Shown here: in pieces, positions 1-7,461 of the stretch
Numbering within the stretch: the first letter of the stretch is position 1
How the letters are laid out: each line of letters opens with the position of its first letter
Assembly: GCA_964613035.1 (NCBI GenBank)
Contig: CAZTFQ010000005.1
Location: 1-64,000 of the forward strand
Length of the DNA stretch: 64,000 nucleotides
Origin: CAVIQK01 sp964613035
Lineage (GTDB): Bacteria > Bacillota > Clostridia > Christensenellales > DTU072
Direction: 5' to 3'
Made by a program: the position numbers and the translations under genes
Notes under the pieces: model-generated
What the model was told of the DNA's origin: nothing
What the model saw: only the letters and a program-made list of their open reading frames with translations
Databases searched by the model: none

Positions 1-51
<51 letters not shown>

Positions 52-106
52 AAAGATTGTCTCAGACATAGTCGTATGGGTCAAATAATTATCGCGTTTT
101 TATTAA

Positions 107-793
107 TTAGTTTTCTTCTGTCTCGGTCGATTCGAGATACGAGAGCATATCGTCGATGACTTTTTTTGCCAAGGTCTCGAAGTCGAACGTAGAGACGAAC
201 TTTATCGCTTCTTTTATTTTGTCGTCGGGGACGCGATACAGCAGGAATGTGGCTTCAAGGAAGCCTTTTACCTTTCTGTCCATAGTGAAGTACATATCGC
301 AGGGGACGGACATATAGTTGCGAATGACGCCTGCGGAGGCTATTTCTCTCTCGTAGAAGTCTTTCGTTTTCCAATCGGGCAAAGTTTCTTTGAAGATGTT
401 CTCTAGCTTTGCCGTGATGGTGTGATAGATAATTTCCGAAGAGTTGGGCAGGGAATACGCCACGTTATACAACTTACGCACGTGCTCGTTGGATTCTGCC
501 ATATAGAGCTGGAGAGTGGTCTCTGCGGCGTAGAAAAGAATCTTGTCGTCGGTCTTACCCTCGAGGAGCTTCTCCGTAAACTCGAATTGTCCTTCCAAGA
601 CGTATTTAACCAGCTCGCAGACGACGGCTTCTTTCGTACGGAAGGCATAAGTGACCGTGCCGCTGTTCATATGGGCGGCTTCCGCCAGCTTCAGCACGGT
701 GGTCTTGTCGTAACCGACAGTCAAAAACATCTTAGCCGCGATGTGAAGCAGCTTGGCTTGCACTGCCTTAAGATCATAACCTTTTTTACTCAT
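107..793 (-). CDS. TetR/AcrR-family transcriptional regulator
   Basis: This encodes a 228-residue DNA-binding repressor of the TetR type. Residues about 15-60 form the usual N-terminal helix-turn-helix, with the pattern AAKMFLTVGYDKTTVLKLAEAAHMNSGT in pieces, ending in the conserved YAF-KEA segment. The C-terminal ligand-binding half is helical and not assignable to a subfamily. I start it at the ATG at 793 (MSKKGYD) because GGAAGGAG lies 8 nt upstream; an open extension to 859 has no such site and would run through the operator. A 20-bp dyad (823-842) sits at the predicted transcription start, which suggests autoregulation. No target gene is adjacent on this side, since the next feature upstream is a tRNA; the target may lie left of the window. 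Family assignment is secure, ligand unknown. Confidence 0.88.
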   Translation of the reverse strand: MSKKGYDLKAVQAKLLHIAAKMFLTVGYDKTTVLKLAEAAHMNSGTVTYAFRTKEAVVCELVKYVLEGQFEFTEKLLEGKTDDKILFYAAETTLQLYMAESNEHVRKLYNVAYSLPNSSEIIYHTITAKLENIFKETLPDWKTKDFYEREIASAGVIRNYMSVPCDMYFTMDRKVKGFLEATFLLYRVPDDKIKEAIKFVSTFDFETLAKKVIDDMLSYLESTETEEN

Positions 794-822
794 TCCGCAT
801 CTCCTTCCGTCTAATCGGTGCA

Positions 823-842
823 TTGTAGAATGCGTTCTACAA
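823..842. promoter_or_regulatory. Dyad operator in front of the TetR gene
   Basis: The perfect arms TTGTAGAA (823-830) and TTCTACAA (835-842) are separated by TGCG. The dyad covers the predicted +1 region of the TetR gene and lies 30 bp from its start codon. An 8-4-8 dyad at the start point is a typical TetR autoregulatory operator; that the adjacent TetR binds it is inference. Confidence 0.75.
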
Positions 843-849
843 CATATAG

Positions 850-878
850 ACTCTAACATAAAAATATGAAGAAGGCAA
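850..878 (-). promoter_or_regulatory. Candidate promoter of the TetR gene
   Basis: On the minus strand TTGCCT (873-878) and TAGAGT (850-855) are 17 bp apart. The start point would fall at about 843, right at the dyad. The -10 match is mediocre. Confidence 0.4.
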
Positions 879-947
879 CTAGATTGATAAAAAAACTAAA
901 AAATTATTTTGTGAAATTTTCGATAAAAAAAAGACGATTGAGAAATA

Positions 948-990
948 GTGAAGAGTGAAGAGTGAAGAGTGAAGAGTGAAGAGTGAAGAG
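948..990. repeat. GTGAAGA heptamer tandem repeat
   Basis: Six perfect tandem copies of GTGAAGA plus one extra G occupy 948-990, between the TetR promoter and the tRNA terminator. It is non-coding in context. The unit length of seven is not a multiple of three, and the array is perfect, so recent slippage expansion is likely. Confidence 0.9.
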
Positions 991-992
991 GT

Positions 993-1033
993 ACAAAAAA
1001 AGACGATTTCTTGCAAAAATCGTCTTTTTTTGT
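993..1033 (-). terminator. Intrinsic terminator of tRNA-Val (bidirectional)
   Basis: The arms ACAAAAAAAGACGATTT (993-1009) and AAATCGTCTTTTTTTGT (1017-1033) form a long hairpin with A and T tracts on both sides. It begins just after the tRNA 3' end on the minus strand. The AAAAAGACGATT half-site occurs a third time at about 926-938. Confidence 0.85.
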
Positions 1034-1035
1034 GA

Positions 1036-1112
1036 TGGTAGAGACAGTAGGACTCGAACCTACGACCCCTCGCATGTGAAGCGAGTGCTCTAACCAGCTG
1101 AGCCATGCCTCC
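1036..1112 (-). tRNA. tRNA-Val (CAC)
   Basis: The minus strand from 1112 to 1036 folds as a complete 77-nt cloverleaf. The acceptor strand GGAGGCA pairs with TGTCTCT with G-U at two places, the D arm is GCTC/GAGC, the anticodon stem is CTCGC/GCGAG, and the TTCGAGT loop is closed by GTAGG/CCTAC. The seven-base anticodon loop TTCACAT gives anticodon CAC, which reads GUG valine codons. CCA is encoded. A strong promoter lies immediately upstream and a terminator immediately downstream, so it is a single-gene transcript. Confidence 0.95.
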
Positions 1113-1123
1113 GAGTAGTTATT

Positions 1124-1152
1124 AATATAATATGTTTTTTTTACTTTGTCAA
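1124..1152 (-). promoter_or_regulatory. Promoter of tRNA-Val
   Basis: TTGACA (1147-1152) and TATATT (1124-1129) are 17 bp apart on the minus strand, placing the start point a few bases before the mature tRNA 5' end at 1112. This is a near-consensus housekeeping sigma promoter. Confidence 0.85.
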
Positions 1153-1216
1153 ACGGAAAACGTCAAGAAAATATCTTATTATCGCTATAATCGCGATTTG
1201 AACGGATAATACGGTA

Positions 1217-1636
1217 TCATTCTCTACTCTTTTGAGATTTTTTTACAGATACCGTTCCGCAAGCGGAGTGTCCGGATACGGTGACGCGGTACGTTCCGCC
1301 GGAAGTGATATTCAGAGTGAAGGTCATATCGGTGAGATTATTGCCTTCATAAACGGGTTGTTGACCGTCTATCGCGACCGTCATGTCGACGAACCCCGAT
1401 TCTTGCGCTATAACGACTTTGAGAACGTCGCCTTCTATCAGCGTCAAAGAGGCTTCTTCCCGTCCGTTGAAGATGGTATAATCCAGAGAAAAGCAATCGT
1501 CGTCGGCGATTTTTTCTCCTTCGAAGACGTCGTCGCCGCACGAAATCAGCGTTAAACACAACAATACTAAAAGAATAGCCGTCAAAAGATAGCAGCATAA
1601 CGCTCCGAGTTTACCGTTTTTCGTCTTTACATACAT
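1217..1636 (-). CDS. Small predicted lipoprotein
   Basis: This 139-residue protein has a basic N-terminus, a hydrophobic stretch at about residues 10-31 and the lipobox L-I-S-C (Cys about 33), followed by an acidic segment, so it should be a membrane-anchored outer-surface lipoprotein. The remaining 105 residues look like one beta-sandwich domain with the ending GTYRVTVSG, as in small Ig-like folds. I do not recognise a family. The start at 1636 has AGGT 8 nt upstream. It follows the flavodoxin gene by 49 bp with no terminator between them, so it may be the last gene of the ABC transporter operon. An 8-bp inverted repeat (1211-1218 and 1248-1255) overlaps its stop codon but lacks a U tract. 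Confidence 0.72.
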   Translation of the reverse strand: MYVKTKNGKLGALCCYLLTAILLVLLCLTLISCGDDVFEGEKIADDDCFSLDYTIFNGREEASLTLIEGDVLKVVIAQESGFVDMTVAIDGQQPVYEGNNLTDMTFTLNITSGGTYRVTVSGHSACGTVSVKKSQKSRE

Positions 1637-1685
1637 ATCGACATACCTCGATTCTATTTACGTTTGGGTTTAGGCGAGGGTAAAT

Positions 1686-2603
1686 TCATCCTTTTATCTT
1701 CTTAAAGCGTCCCTGACGGGATCTGACGTCGACGAGAGTATCGTGACGGATGCCGAGGATCTCGTCTGCCGCCAGAGCGGCTTTTTCGTATTTACCGTCG
1801 GTGTAGTGGACGAAAACGTAATTAACTTTATTTATCCGCCCTTTCGCCGCTCTTAAAAAGGCACGGACGGGGGAAGCGAGCGAAAAGACCCATATAGGGG
1901 AGCACACGGTGACTTCTTCGTACGCGGACAAATCGATATCGACGTTTTCTATCGGCATATCCCAGCGATGCATACCGAATCTGCCGCACCACCAGAAGCC
2001 GAGCGTTCCGTCAGTCTTTTCGGTCGACTTGATTTCATAAATATCCGCGCCGAGTTTATCAGCCGCTTCATAGGCTATTTTTTTAACGTATCCCATACGA
2101 GAAAAATAAACTACGAGTTTAGATTTATCGGTTCCGACGGAGGGGTATTCGCTCTCGTCGAAGGAAAACTCTTCCTGAAGTCTGAAGACGTACGCGGCGT
2201 ATCCTGTTATCGTCTGACAGAGTCCGAAGACGAAATATGCCGTAGACATAAAATTAAGCGGAAGAACACAGAACTGAATACATATCCACAGCATGAGGGT
2301 AATACCGAAGATTCCGCCGAGGATAATGCCGAGCTTCTTGTTCTTAAAGAGCAAGACGGCGGCGGTTATATTCGTAAGACCGTTGACTATGAGTAAAGCG
2401 AAGCCCGAAAACAACAAGTTTTGGAAAAGGACGTCCGAAAACGGCAACACCTTAAAATAAGGAATCAGGGCATCCATACCCATAGACTTGCCGCTAGGGT
2501 CGATAATCATGCATAGTGCGCCGCCTATCGCGCCTACTCCTATAAAGAGAGTCCAAAAAATCAGGACTCTCTCGGTTATAAAATATCGAGATTTTTTAAT
2601 CAT
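1686..2603 (-). CDS. Membrane-anchored flavodoxin-domain protein
   Basis: The 305-residue protein has two parts. Residues about 1-150 contain four hydrophobic segments (near 12-34, 60-83, 90-115 and 118-142). Residues about 160-305 form a flavodoxin-like domain: LVVYFSRMGYVKKIA matches the phosphate loop of long-chain flavodoxins, and CSPIWVFSLASPVRAFL is the second FMN-side loop. It should bind FMN at the cytoplasmic face. The start ATG overlaps the stop of the ABC permease gene (ATGA at 2600-2603), so the two are translationally coupled. The context suggests redox chemistry linked to the exporter, for example in efflux of a redox-active compound, but the substrate is unknown. The fusion of a four-helix membrane domain to flavodoxin is unusual. 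Confidence 0.75.
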   Translation of the reverse strand: MIKKSRYFITERVLIFWTLFIGVGAIGGALCMIIDPSGKSMGMDALIPYFKVLPFSDVLFQNLLFSGFALLIVNGLTNITAAVLLFKNKKLGIILGGIFGITLMLWICIQFCVLPLNFMSTAYFVFGLCQTITGYAAYVFRLQEEFSFDESEYPSVGTDKSKLVVYFSRMGYVKKIAYEAADKLGADIYEIKSTEKTDGTLGFWWCGRFGMHRWDMPIENVDIDLSAYEEVTVCSPIWVFSLASPVRAFLRAAKGRINKVNYVFVHYTDGKYEKAALAADEILGIRHDTLVDVRSRQGRFKKIKG

Positions 2604-3514
2604 TTAGACGATTTTGATTTTTTGCGTTTTCCGGAGAGAACGTTGAGCAAGACGTACACTCCCAGAAGCACTACGGTGGTGACGACGAGGATTACGTACA
2701 TACCGGTTATCGAAACGTAATTATCGAAAAAGTACAAATTGCAGTCGAGAGACTTCTTGACTTCTTCTACTATCTGAGCGGGGACGCCCAAATCTATCAT
2801 CTCGGACAGAGCTCCCTGCATGGCGTGATTACGGACGAGAGATGTTCCGTAGGTCCCCGGGAGACAGGAGATGACTTTTTGCAAGCCGTCCGCAAAGGAC
2901 GATATGGGCATATAGGCGCCGCAGACGAAGCCGTAGCACGAGCTGACGATTGTTCCGACGGCGGAAATTTGTCCTTGAGAATTGAGGAAGAAATTGATGA
3001 CCGAAGAGAGGGCGTTGCCGAAGAGGACCAGAAGAGTCACGTCCAGTAACAGAAGGAATACGTCCCCTACCGTCATATACCAGCCCACTATGGCGACGTA
3101 GACCAGACATATAGCCATAGCCGCGTAACAAATGATGAGCGTGGTGAGGAGATTGGCGAAATAATACGATAGAGACATCACGGAAGCTTTGACGGGGGAT
3201 ATGGTAAAGTCTTTTATCGTACCTCTTACTTTATCCTGCACCATTAAGAAATTGGAGCAGAACGCAACGGTAACGCAGGATACCGCCAAAATGGAAGAGA
3301 CGAGTTCTCCGCCGACCAGACCGTCGACGAGTTTTTCGGGCAGACTGAAGCCCTCCGGGAGAGAGGAAGTAAAACTGTCTCTGTACACGTCGCCCAGGAA
3401 GGTGGCGTACAGAACGAGAAGTATCATAGGAGTGATGAGGGACGTAAAAAACATTCCTTTATCCTTGAAGAACAACTTCACGTTTCTTTTGATAAGTATA
3501 AGTGCGGTGTTCAT
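2600..3514 (-). CDS. ABC-2 type transporter permease
   Basis: The 304-residue integral membrane protein is the transmembrane half of an ABC-2 exporter, of the kind paired with DrrA-like ATPases. A first membrane helix follows the short cytoplasmic N-terminus MNTALILIKRNVKLFFKDKG, a large extracytoplasmic segment covers about residues 45-85, and five further hydrophobic segments follow, the last at about 270-292. A charged tail GKRKKSKSSK is cytoplasmic. The start has a perfect GGAGGTG site 6 nt upstream. It overlaps the ATPase gene upstream (3511-3514) and the flavodoxin gene downstream by ATGA junctions. It should export a small molecule, drug or lipid, driven by the neighbouring ATPase. Confidence 0.88.
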   Translation of the reverse strand: MNTALILIKRNVKLFFKDKGMFFTSLITPMILLVLYATFLGDVYRDSFTSSLPEGFSLPEKLVDGLVGGELVSSILAVSCVTVAFCSNFLMVQDKVRGTIKDFTISPVKASVMSLSYYFANLLTTLIICYAAMAICLVYVAIVGWYMTVGDVFLLLLDVTLLVLFGNALSSVINFFLNSQGQISAVGTIVSSCYGFVCGAYMPISSFADGLQKVISCLPGTYGTSLVRNHAMQGALSEMIDLGVPAQIVEEVKKSLDCNLYFFDNYVSITGMYVILVVTTVVLLGVYVLLNVLSGKRKKSKSSK

Positions 3515-4419
3515 TTTTCACCTCCGAGTTTCTTTCCCGTGACGGCGAGAAATACGTCGTCCATTTTTCCTTTTGTTATCTCATAGTCTCTAAACAAGTC
3601 GGGATGTGCTACTATAAGGTCCGTTGCCGCGGCGGTATCGGGCACTGAGAGACGGAAGGCGTCTTTTATCTTTTCGTACTTAACGCCGAGTGCCGAAACA
3701 TCGCTCTCAGGGGTACCGTACATAGTGATATAGTCACCAGTATAAGTGTTTTTCAATTCCAAAGGAGTGCCTTCGGCGACTATTTTTCCGCTGTCCAGAA
3801 TGACTACGTAATCGGCCTCGGCGGCTTCTTCCATATAATGTGTGGTGAGGAAGACGGTCATGCCGTCTCTTTTTCTGAGGTCGGAAACGACGTTCCAGAG
3901 GGTCTGACGAGTCTGGGGATCGAGTCCCGTGGTGGGCTCGTCGAGAATGAGAATCTTAGGCTCGTGAAGCAAGGCGCGCGCCACGTCGATGCGTCTGCGC
4001 TGACCGCCGGAGAGTTTGCCGACGGTACGCTTCAATAAATCGCCGAAGTCGAGAAGCTCCGCAAGCTCAGAAAGTCTTGCTTTAAATTTGTCTCCCGTGA
4101 TACCGTAGAGTGCGGCGCGACTACGGAGGTTGTCCGCGACGGACAGCGAAGAATCGAGGACGGAATTCTGGAAGACGACGCCCAGCTCGCTTTTAACGCT
4201 GCCGTCGTCGGTATCCAAATCGTGACCGTCGATGATTACCTTGCCGCAATCCTTAAAAAGCTGACCGCATATAATATTGATGGTGGTCGACTTACCGGCT
4301 CCGTTGACTCCGAGGAACGCGAACAGCTCGCCCTGCTTGACGCGGAAGCTTAAATCGTCTACGGCTTTTACTTCTTTGAAAGTTTTGCTCAGATTATTGA
4401 TTTCTATGATATTGCTCAT
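3511..4419 (-). CDS. ABC transporter ATP-binding protein (DrrA-like)
   Basis: This 302-residue nucleotide-binding subunit energises the adjacent ABC-2 permease. It has Walker A GVNGAGKST near residue 40, the Q-loop VVFQNSVLD, signature LSGGQRRR, Walker B ILILDEPTTGLD and the H-loop TTHYMEEA. The C-terminal 80 residues match the extension seen in DrrA-type exporters. I start at the ATG at 4419, because AGAGGTG lies 6 nt upstream; a GTG at 4428 is an alternative. The gene follows the TetR regulator by 11 bp and overlaps the permease gene by 4 bp, so the four form one regulated operon. Confidence 0.93.
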   Translation of the reverse strand: MSNIIEINNLSKTFKEVKAVDDLSFRVKQGELFAFLGVNGAGKSTTINIICGQLFKDCGKVIIDGHDLDTDDGSVKSELGVVFQNSVLDSSLSVADNLRSRAALYGITGDKFKARLSELAELLDFGDLLKRTVGKLSGGQRRRIDVARALLHEPKILILDEPTTGLDPQTRQTLWNVVSDLRKRDGMTVFLTTHYMEEAAEADYVVILDSGKIVAEGTPLELKNTYTGDYITMYGTPESDVSALGVKYEKIKDAFRLSVPDTAAATDLIVAHPDLFRDYEITKGKMDDVFLAVTGKKLGGEK

Positions 4420-4430
4420 ATTCAACACCT

Positions 4431-4994
4431 CTATTCCGATAAGGTTTCGTATTTATATTTCAATCCCTGATACATATCCGTGAGAGTTTTACTACAGAGT
4501 TCCTCGTCCCAGTCATAGTATCCGGTGACTATCATAGTAGCGATGCCGTGCACGTACGTCCACATCTCGAGATAAAAAAGTCGGGCGGAATCACGATCGA
4601 TATCGACCTGCTTACATATAAGGTCCGCAAGCATATCCGCTTCCTCGGCAAGGGGCTGCGATTCATTCGACCTGTCTCGCATGAAGAGGAGCTTAAAGAG
4701 CTCTTTTTCTTCTTTTGCGAAACGGATATACGCCATACCGCTAGCCTTATAAGGAGGATACTTACCGCAAGACATATCTTCTTCCAGATAACTACGATAC
4801 AGGCTCTCCGCGGAGGTGCGGACGGCTTGTTTCACTTCCGCCATACTGTCGAAATGCCCGAATACGGGGCGATACGACGTACCGAGCTTGGCGCCCATCG
4901 CTCTCGCGGTGACGGCGTCTATGCCCTTCTCTCTCGTTAAATCGAGCGCGGCGGAGACTATTTCTTCTTTTGTGAATATAAACTTTCTCGGCAT
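4431..4994 (-). CDS. TetR/AcrR-family regulator of the ABC operon
   Basis: The 187-residue repressor has the TetR helix-turn-helix at residues about 8-50 (EEIVSAALDLTREKGI, then the recognition region TARAMGAKLGTSYRPVFGHF). Its C-terminal half resembles the WHG/TetR-C-33 type, with FAKEEKELFKLLF and a following helix pair. It is the first gene of the operon with the exporter and the flavodoxin, which argues that it represses its own transcript until the exported compound binds. The start at 4994 has AGGA 7 nt upstream and lies about 42 bp from the predicted transcription start, leaving room for an operator in the leader. Confidence 0.88.
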   Translation of the reverse strand: MPRKFIFTKEEIVSAALDLTREKGIDAVTARAMGAKLGTSYRPVFGHFDSMAEVKQAVRTSAESLYRSYLEEDMSCGKYPPYKASGMAYIRFAKEEKELFKLLFMRDRSNESQPLAEEADMLADLICKQVDIDRDSARLFYLEMWTYVHGIATMIVTGYYDWDEELCSKTLTDMYQGLKYKYETLSE

Positions 4995-5042
4995 TACGGT
5001 TTCCTACACTTATCGCGGCATTAAGTTACGTGTGTTATTTTA

Positions 5043-5071
5043 TTTATACCACCGATAGATAAGGCTGTCAA
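5043..5071 (-). promoter_or_regulatory. Promoter of the tetR-ABC-flavodoxin operon
   Basis: Consensus TTGACA (5066-5071) and TATAAA (5043-5048) are 17 bp apart on the minus strand. The leader to the TetR start holds an imperfect inverted repeat, ACACTTA (5007-5013) against TAAGT...GTGT (5022-5034), a weak operator candidate. Confidence 0.85.
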
Positions 5072-5083
5072 TACCTAAATTAA

Positions 5084-5119
5084 AAAAAATAAAAAAAAGG
5101 ACTTCTTTTTTTGAAGTCC
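5084..5119 (-). terminator. Intrinsic terminator after the winged-helix-like gene
   Basis: GGACTTC (5099-5105) and GAAGTCC (5113-5119) enclose a T7 loop. On the minus strand the hairpin is followed by a long U tract (5084-5098). It ends the two-gene transcript starting at 6366. Confidence 0.85.
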
Positions 5120-5129
5120 GTGTACGGTT

Positions 5130-5837
5130 TTATTTGAAGCGTACCAAAAATCTCGGTCTATCGCCCTCGTAAAAGTATTCCGACGCGAGGAGGTACTCCG
5201 TAAGATTAACGTCCAGAGGAATATCGTCGGAAAATTCCTCGTCGAAAAACGACAATTTAACGCTCATTCGGAAACATTCTATATGATCTTCCGCTTTTTC
5301 GGTACCGTCGAACAATCCGTCGATGTCGCCGACATTTTTCCAAACATTCTCTATGGCATCCATAGGCTCGGAAACGAGTAACCTTTTCACCAATTTTAAG
5401 GGCGTATCGGAAAGCTCGTAGTTAACTTTGAGAAATTCTCTCGAATCGTTGACAAGGTACACGTAATCCAATTTCAACGACGGTTCGTCCGAGTAAGAAG
5501 CGGATTCTTTCACTTTCTTAATCATGGCGAACAGCTGATCGAATTCTTCGGGGTATTCTTCCTCCTCGGGCTGCTTACGAGAAGGTTTTTGAGATTTTTT
5601 TTCGGGAGCGGAGACGTTCAAATCGAAAAGGTCTCCTAAAGTACTCTCGTCGGCAATCAGGTGAAACACTCCGTCGCCGCCGTCGGTTAGGGCGTTGTTT
5701 TTCACGAGATACTTGATAATCTCGAAAGCGTCCTTTAAGGAACAGGAATTGTGTTTCATCAATTCCTGCACGGTGAACCTCTTATATTTAAGTATTTTTA
5801 ACAAGCATTTTTCAGAAATGCAAAATTTACGTTTCAT
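5130..5837 (-). CDS. Hypothetical protein with N-terminal winged-helix-like segment
   Basis: This 235-residue protein is not recognised. Residues 1-65 read like a winged helix (LLKILKYKRFTVQELM, then a basic recognition-like helix and a short wing), although DNA binding is not proven. Residues 75-100 are a charged linker rich in Lys and Glu. The remaining residues, about 100-235, are an acidic alpha/beta domain of unknown family. The start at 5837 has AAGGA 11 nt upstream. It lies 37 bp behind the YbjN-like gene and shares its promoter and the terminator at 5084-5119. It could be a regulator of the divergent Sel1/VirD4-like pair, which is inference from the layout. Confidence 0.6.
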   Translation of the reverse strand: MKRKFCISEKCLLKILKYKRFTVQELMKHNSCSLKDAFEIIKYLVKNNALTDGGDGVFHLIADESTLGDLFDLNVSAPEKKSQKPSRKQPEEEEYPEEFDQLFAMIKKVKESASYSDEPSLKLDYVYLVNDSREFLKVNYELSDTPLKLVKRLLVSEPMDAIENVWKNVGDIDGLFDGTEKAEDHIECFRMSVKLSFFDEEFSDDIPLDVNLTEYLLASEYFYEGDRPRFLVRFK

Positions 5838-5874
5838 AGGTCGTCAATCCTTCTGTAGTAATAATTTCGTACGA

Positions 5875-6366
5875 TTAATCCTTTCTCCTGACTTGCTCGA
5901 AAAACTCTTCCAGAGTCAATCTTCCGTCGGCGAGCATGAGGAATTTTTCGTTATACAATTCGATAGTGAGTACGATTATTCTGGTGAGACCGGCGAAGGC
6001 TTCTTCGTCGAGCATAATTCCGCCGTACGTGCAATAACCGTATCTGAAGAACGTGTTTCCTTTCATAACGTCGTAGTCGAAATTGCCCACCGCGATGACG
6101 TCGTTGACCATGCACGTCGCGACCGCGCCGTCGAGAATTTTACTTTTTTCCATAGTACCGGGCATCTGAGCGAGATACATAATACGCTCTGCTCCGTAGG
6201 GAATTCTTATAATCAACGTAATAGGAATATCGTTTTTGTCAACGGTATACATCGATATGGCGAATTCTTCTTCGTTTTCGAATTTCCGATAAGAAAAACC
6301 CGTTTTTTCCATATAAGCGCAATACCCTTCGAATATTTTGCGTTCTTTTACCGTAGCTCTACTCAT
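5875..6366 (-). CDS. YbjN-like (type III secretion chaperone-fold) protein
   Basis: The 163-residue protein resembles the YbjN family: a central beta-sheet (TLIIRIPYG) followed by VNDVIAVGNFDYD and the ending GGIMLDEEAFAGLTRIIVLTIELY, then a helix with LADGRLTLEEFFEQV. Such proteins share the fold of type III secretion chaperones and usually bind partner proteins. I start it at the ATG at 6366 (MSRATVK) because AAGGAA lies 7 nt upstream; an open upstream extension would run through the promoter. It is divergently transcribed from the Sel1-like gene, sharing a 175-bp intergenic region. The family assignment is by eye and moderate. Confidence 0.55.
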   Translation of the reverse strand: MSRATVKERKIFEGYCAYMEKTGFSYRKFENEEEFAISMYTVDKNDIPITLIIRIPYGAERIMYLAQMPGTMEKSKILDGAVATCMVNDVIAVGNFDYDVMKGNTFFRYGYCTYGGIMLDEEAFAGLTRIIVLTIELYNEKFLMLADGRLTLEEFFEQVRRKD

Positions 6367-6422
6367 AAAAATTTCCTTCACGTCGAACGAGAAGTCGGTT
6401 TTCGACAGGACGTATATAGTTA

Positions 6423-6452
6423 AGTTTAGCATAAATCCGCTCGGTCGGTCAA
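6423..6452 (-). promoter_or_regulatory. Leftward promoter of the YbjN-like gene
   Basis: TTGACC (6447-6452) and TAAACT (6423-6428) are 18 bp apart on the minus strand. It is back-to-back with the rightward promoter at 6476-6505. Confidence 0.6.
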
Positions 6453-6475
6453 TAGCGAGATTATAAATAATGACA

Positions 6476-6505
6476 TTGACAAGGAGACGTTTCTTAAGAT
6501 ATACT
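6476..6505 (+). promoter_or_regulatory. Rightward promoter of the Sel1/VirD4-like pair
   Basis: TTGACA (6476-6481) and TATACT (6500-6505) are 18 bp apart. The -10 box forms the left arm of a perfect dyad at 6500-6516. Confidence 0.8.
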
Positions 6506-6516
6506 ATTTTAGTATA
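6500..6516. promoter_or_regulatory. Dyad operator overlapping the -10 box
   Basis: TATACTA (6500-6506) and TAGTATA (6510-6516) are perfect inverted repeats around TTT. The dyad covers the -10 element and start point, the usual place for a repressor site. AT-rich dyads occur by chance more often than GC-rich ones. Confidence 0.5.
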
Positions 6517-6541
6517 CTTATTATCAGGGAGAACGTTTTCA

Positions 6542-7447
6542 ATGGATTTCGTCTTCAAAAATTACGAAGCATTCTATAATATGGTTTTGTCCACGACCAT
6601 AATGTCCAACTCGATGACGTCGAAGCTCAGAGCGGATTCCGCGGAGATAATCAAATTCATCGGCAAGTCGTATCGCATGGACGACGAAAGCGTCGACAAC
6701 TGTATAGGAATCATAACCGACAAGCTCTCGAGGCTGGGGCTGACGACCGAGCAACAAGCCGCGTACAACGGAAGAGTGTACGGCGACGATTACTCCGACG
6801 ACGACGTTTTGTTCGACGTGAAGGGCGACGTCCTGACCAAATTACGTCAACTGGGACAATCGAAAAACACCGAGATCAATCCGGAGTGGTTCAACTACAC
6901 TTATTATACGACCTATCGCTCCGAAATAAGATATGCCGAGATAAATGCGGCGAGCGCGTGCGGCAATCTCATCGCCACTCGTCAGGCGGGCATACTTAAA
7001 ATACTGGGAATAGGCTGCGAAGCGGACCCCGAGGAGGGTATTTCCAGACTGCTCCAATGCGCCTTTTGGGGAGACGTGCCGTCCTTACATTATCTCGGAT
7101 ACTGTTATGAATTACAACGCAACGAAAGTCATAAAAAGCTCTTCGACGAAGTTTCGGAACTTGCCGACAAATATTTAAGAAGAGGTTTGACCGTCATTCC
7201 CGAAAGCGTCCGAGGAGGATATTCCGATAAGGCGTTGAAGCTGTACTATCTGATATCCAGCATCAAGCAAGACGTCGTATACGCATACGACCGATACGAG
7301 ATAGACTTCTCTTTCGTTGAAGCTATAGAGGACGATTCTCTGGACTACTTCGAGAAGATGGGATACATCAACAATTACGAAAAAAAGGAATGGAAGAACG
7401 TCACCAATTCCGCCGAAAGACCCGCAAGAAAATTAGGCTTCAACTAA
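6542..7447 (+). CDS. Sel1-like repeat protein paired with a VirD4-like ATPase
   Basis: The 301-residue, mostly helical protein has no signal peptide or membrane segment. Around residues 140-210 it carries two Sel1-like (TPR-related) helical units: a first with GCEADPEEGISRLLQCAFWG and a second beginning SLHYLGYCYELQ. These folds usually act as protein-interaction scaffolds. The start at 6542 follows a GGGAG site about 10 nt away and lies after a strong promoter; a longer frame from 6470 would begin inside that promoter. The VirD4/TraG-like gene follows after 14 bp, so the two are co-expressed and may interact. Exact function unknown. Confidence 0.6.
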   Translation: MDFVFKNYEAFYNMVLSTTIMSNSMTSKLRADSAEIIKFIGKSYRMDDESVDNCIGIITDKLSRLGLTTEQQAAYNGRVYGDDYSDDDVLFDVKGDVLTKLRQLGQSKNTEINPEWFNYTYYTTYRSEIRYAEINAASACGNLIATRQAGILKILGIGCEADPEEGISRLLQCAFWGDVPSLHYLGYCYELQRNESHKKLFDEVSELADKYLRRGLTVIPESVRGGYSDKALKLYYLISSIKQDVVYAYDRYEIDFSFVEAIEDDSLDYFEKMGYINNYEKKEWKNVTNSAERPARKLGFN

Positions 7448-7461
7448 GAGGTGTGATAATT

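Noticed and set aside
1211..1255. 8-bp inverted repeat overlapping the end of the small lipoprotein gene, as a terminator
   Set aside because: ACGGTATC and GATACCGT are perfect arms, but the loop is 29 nt long and no U tract follows on either strand.
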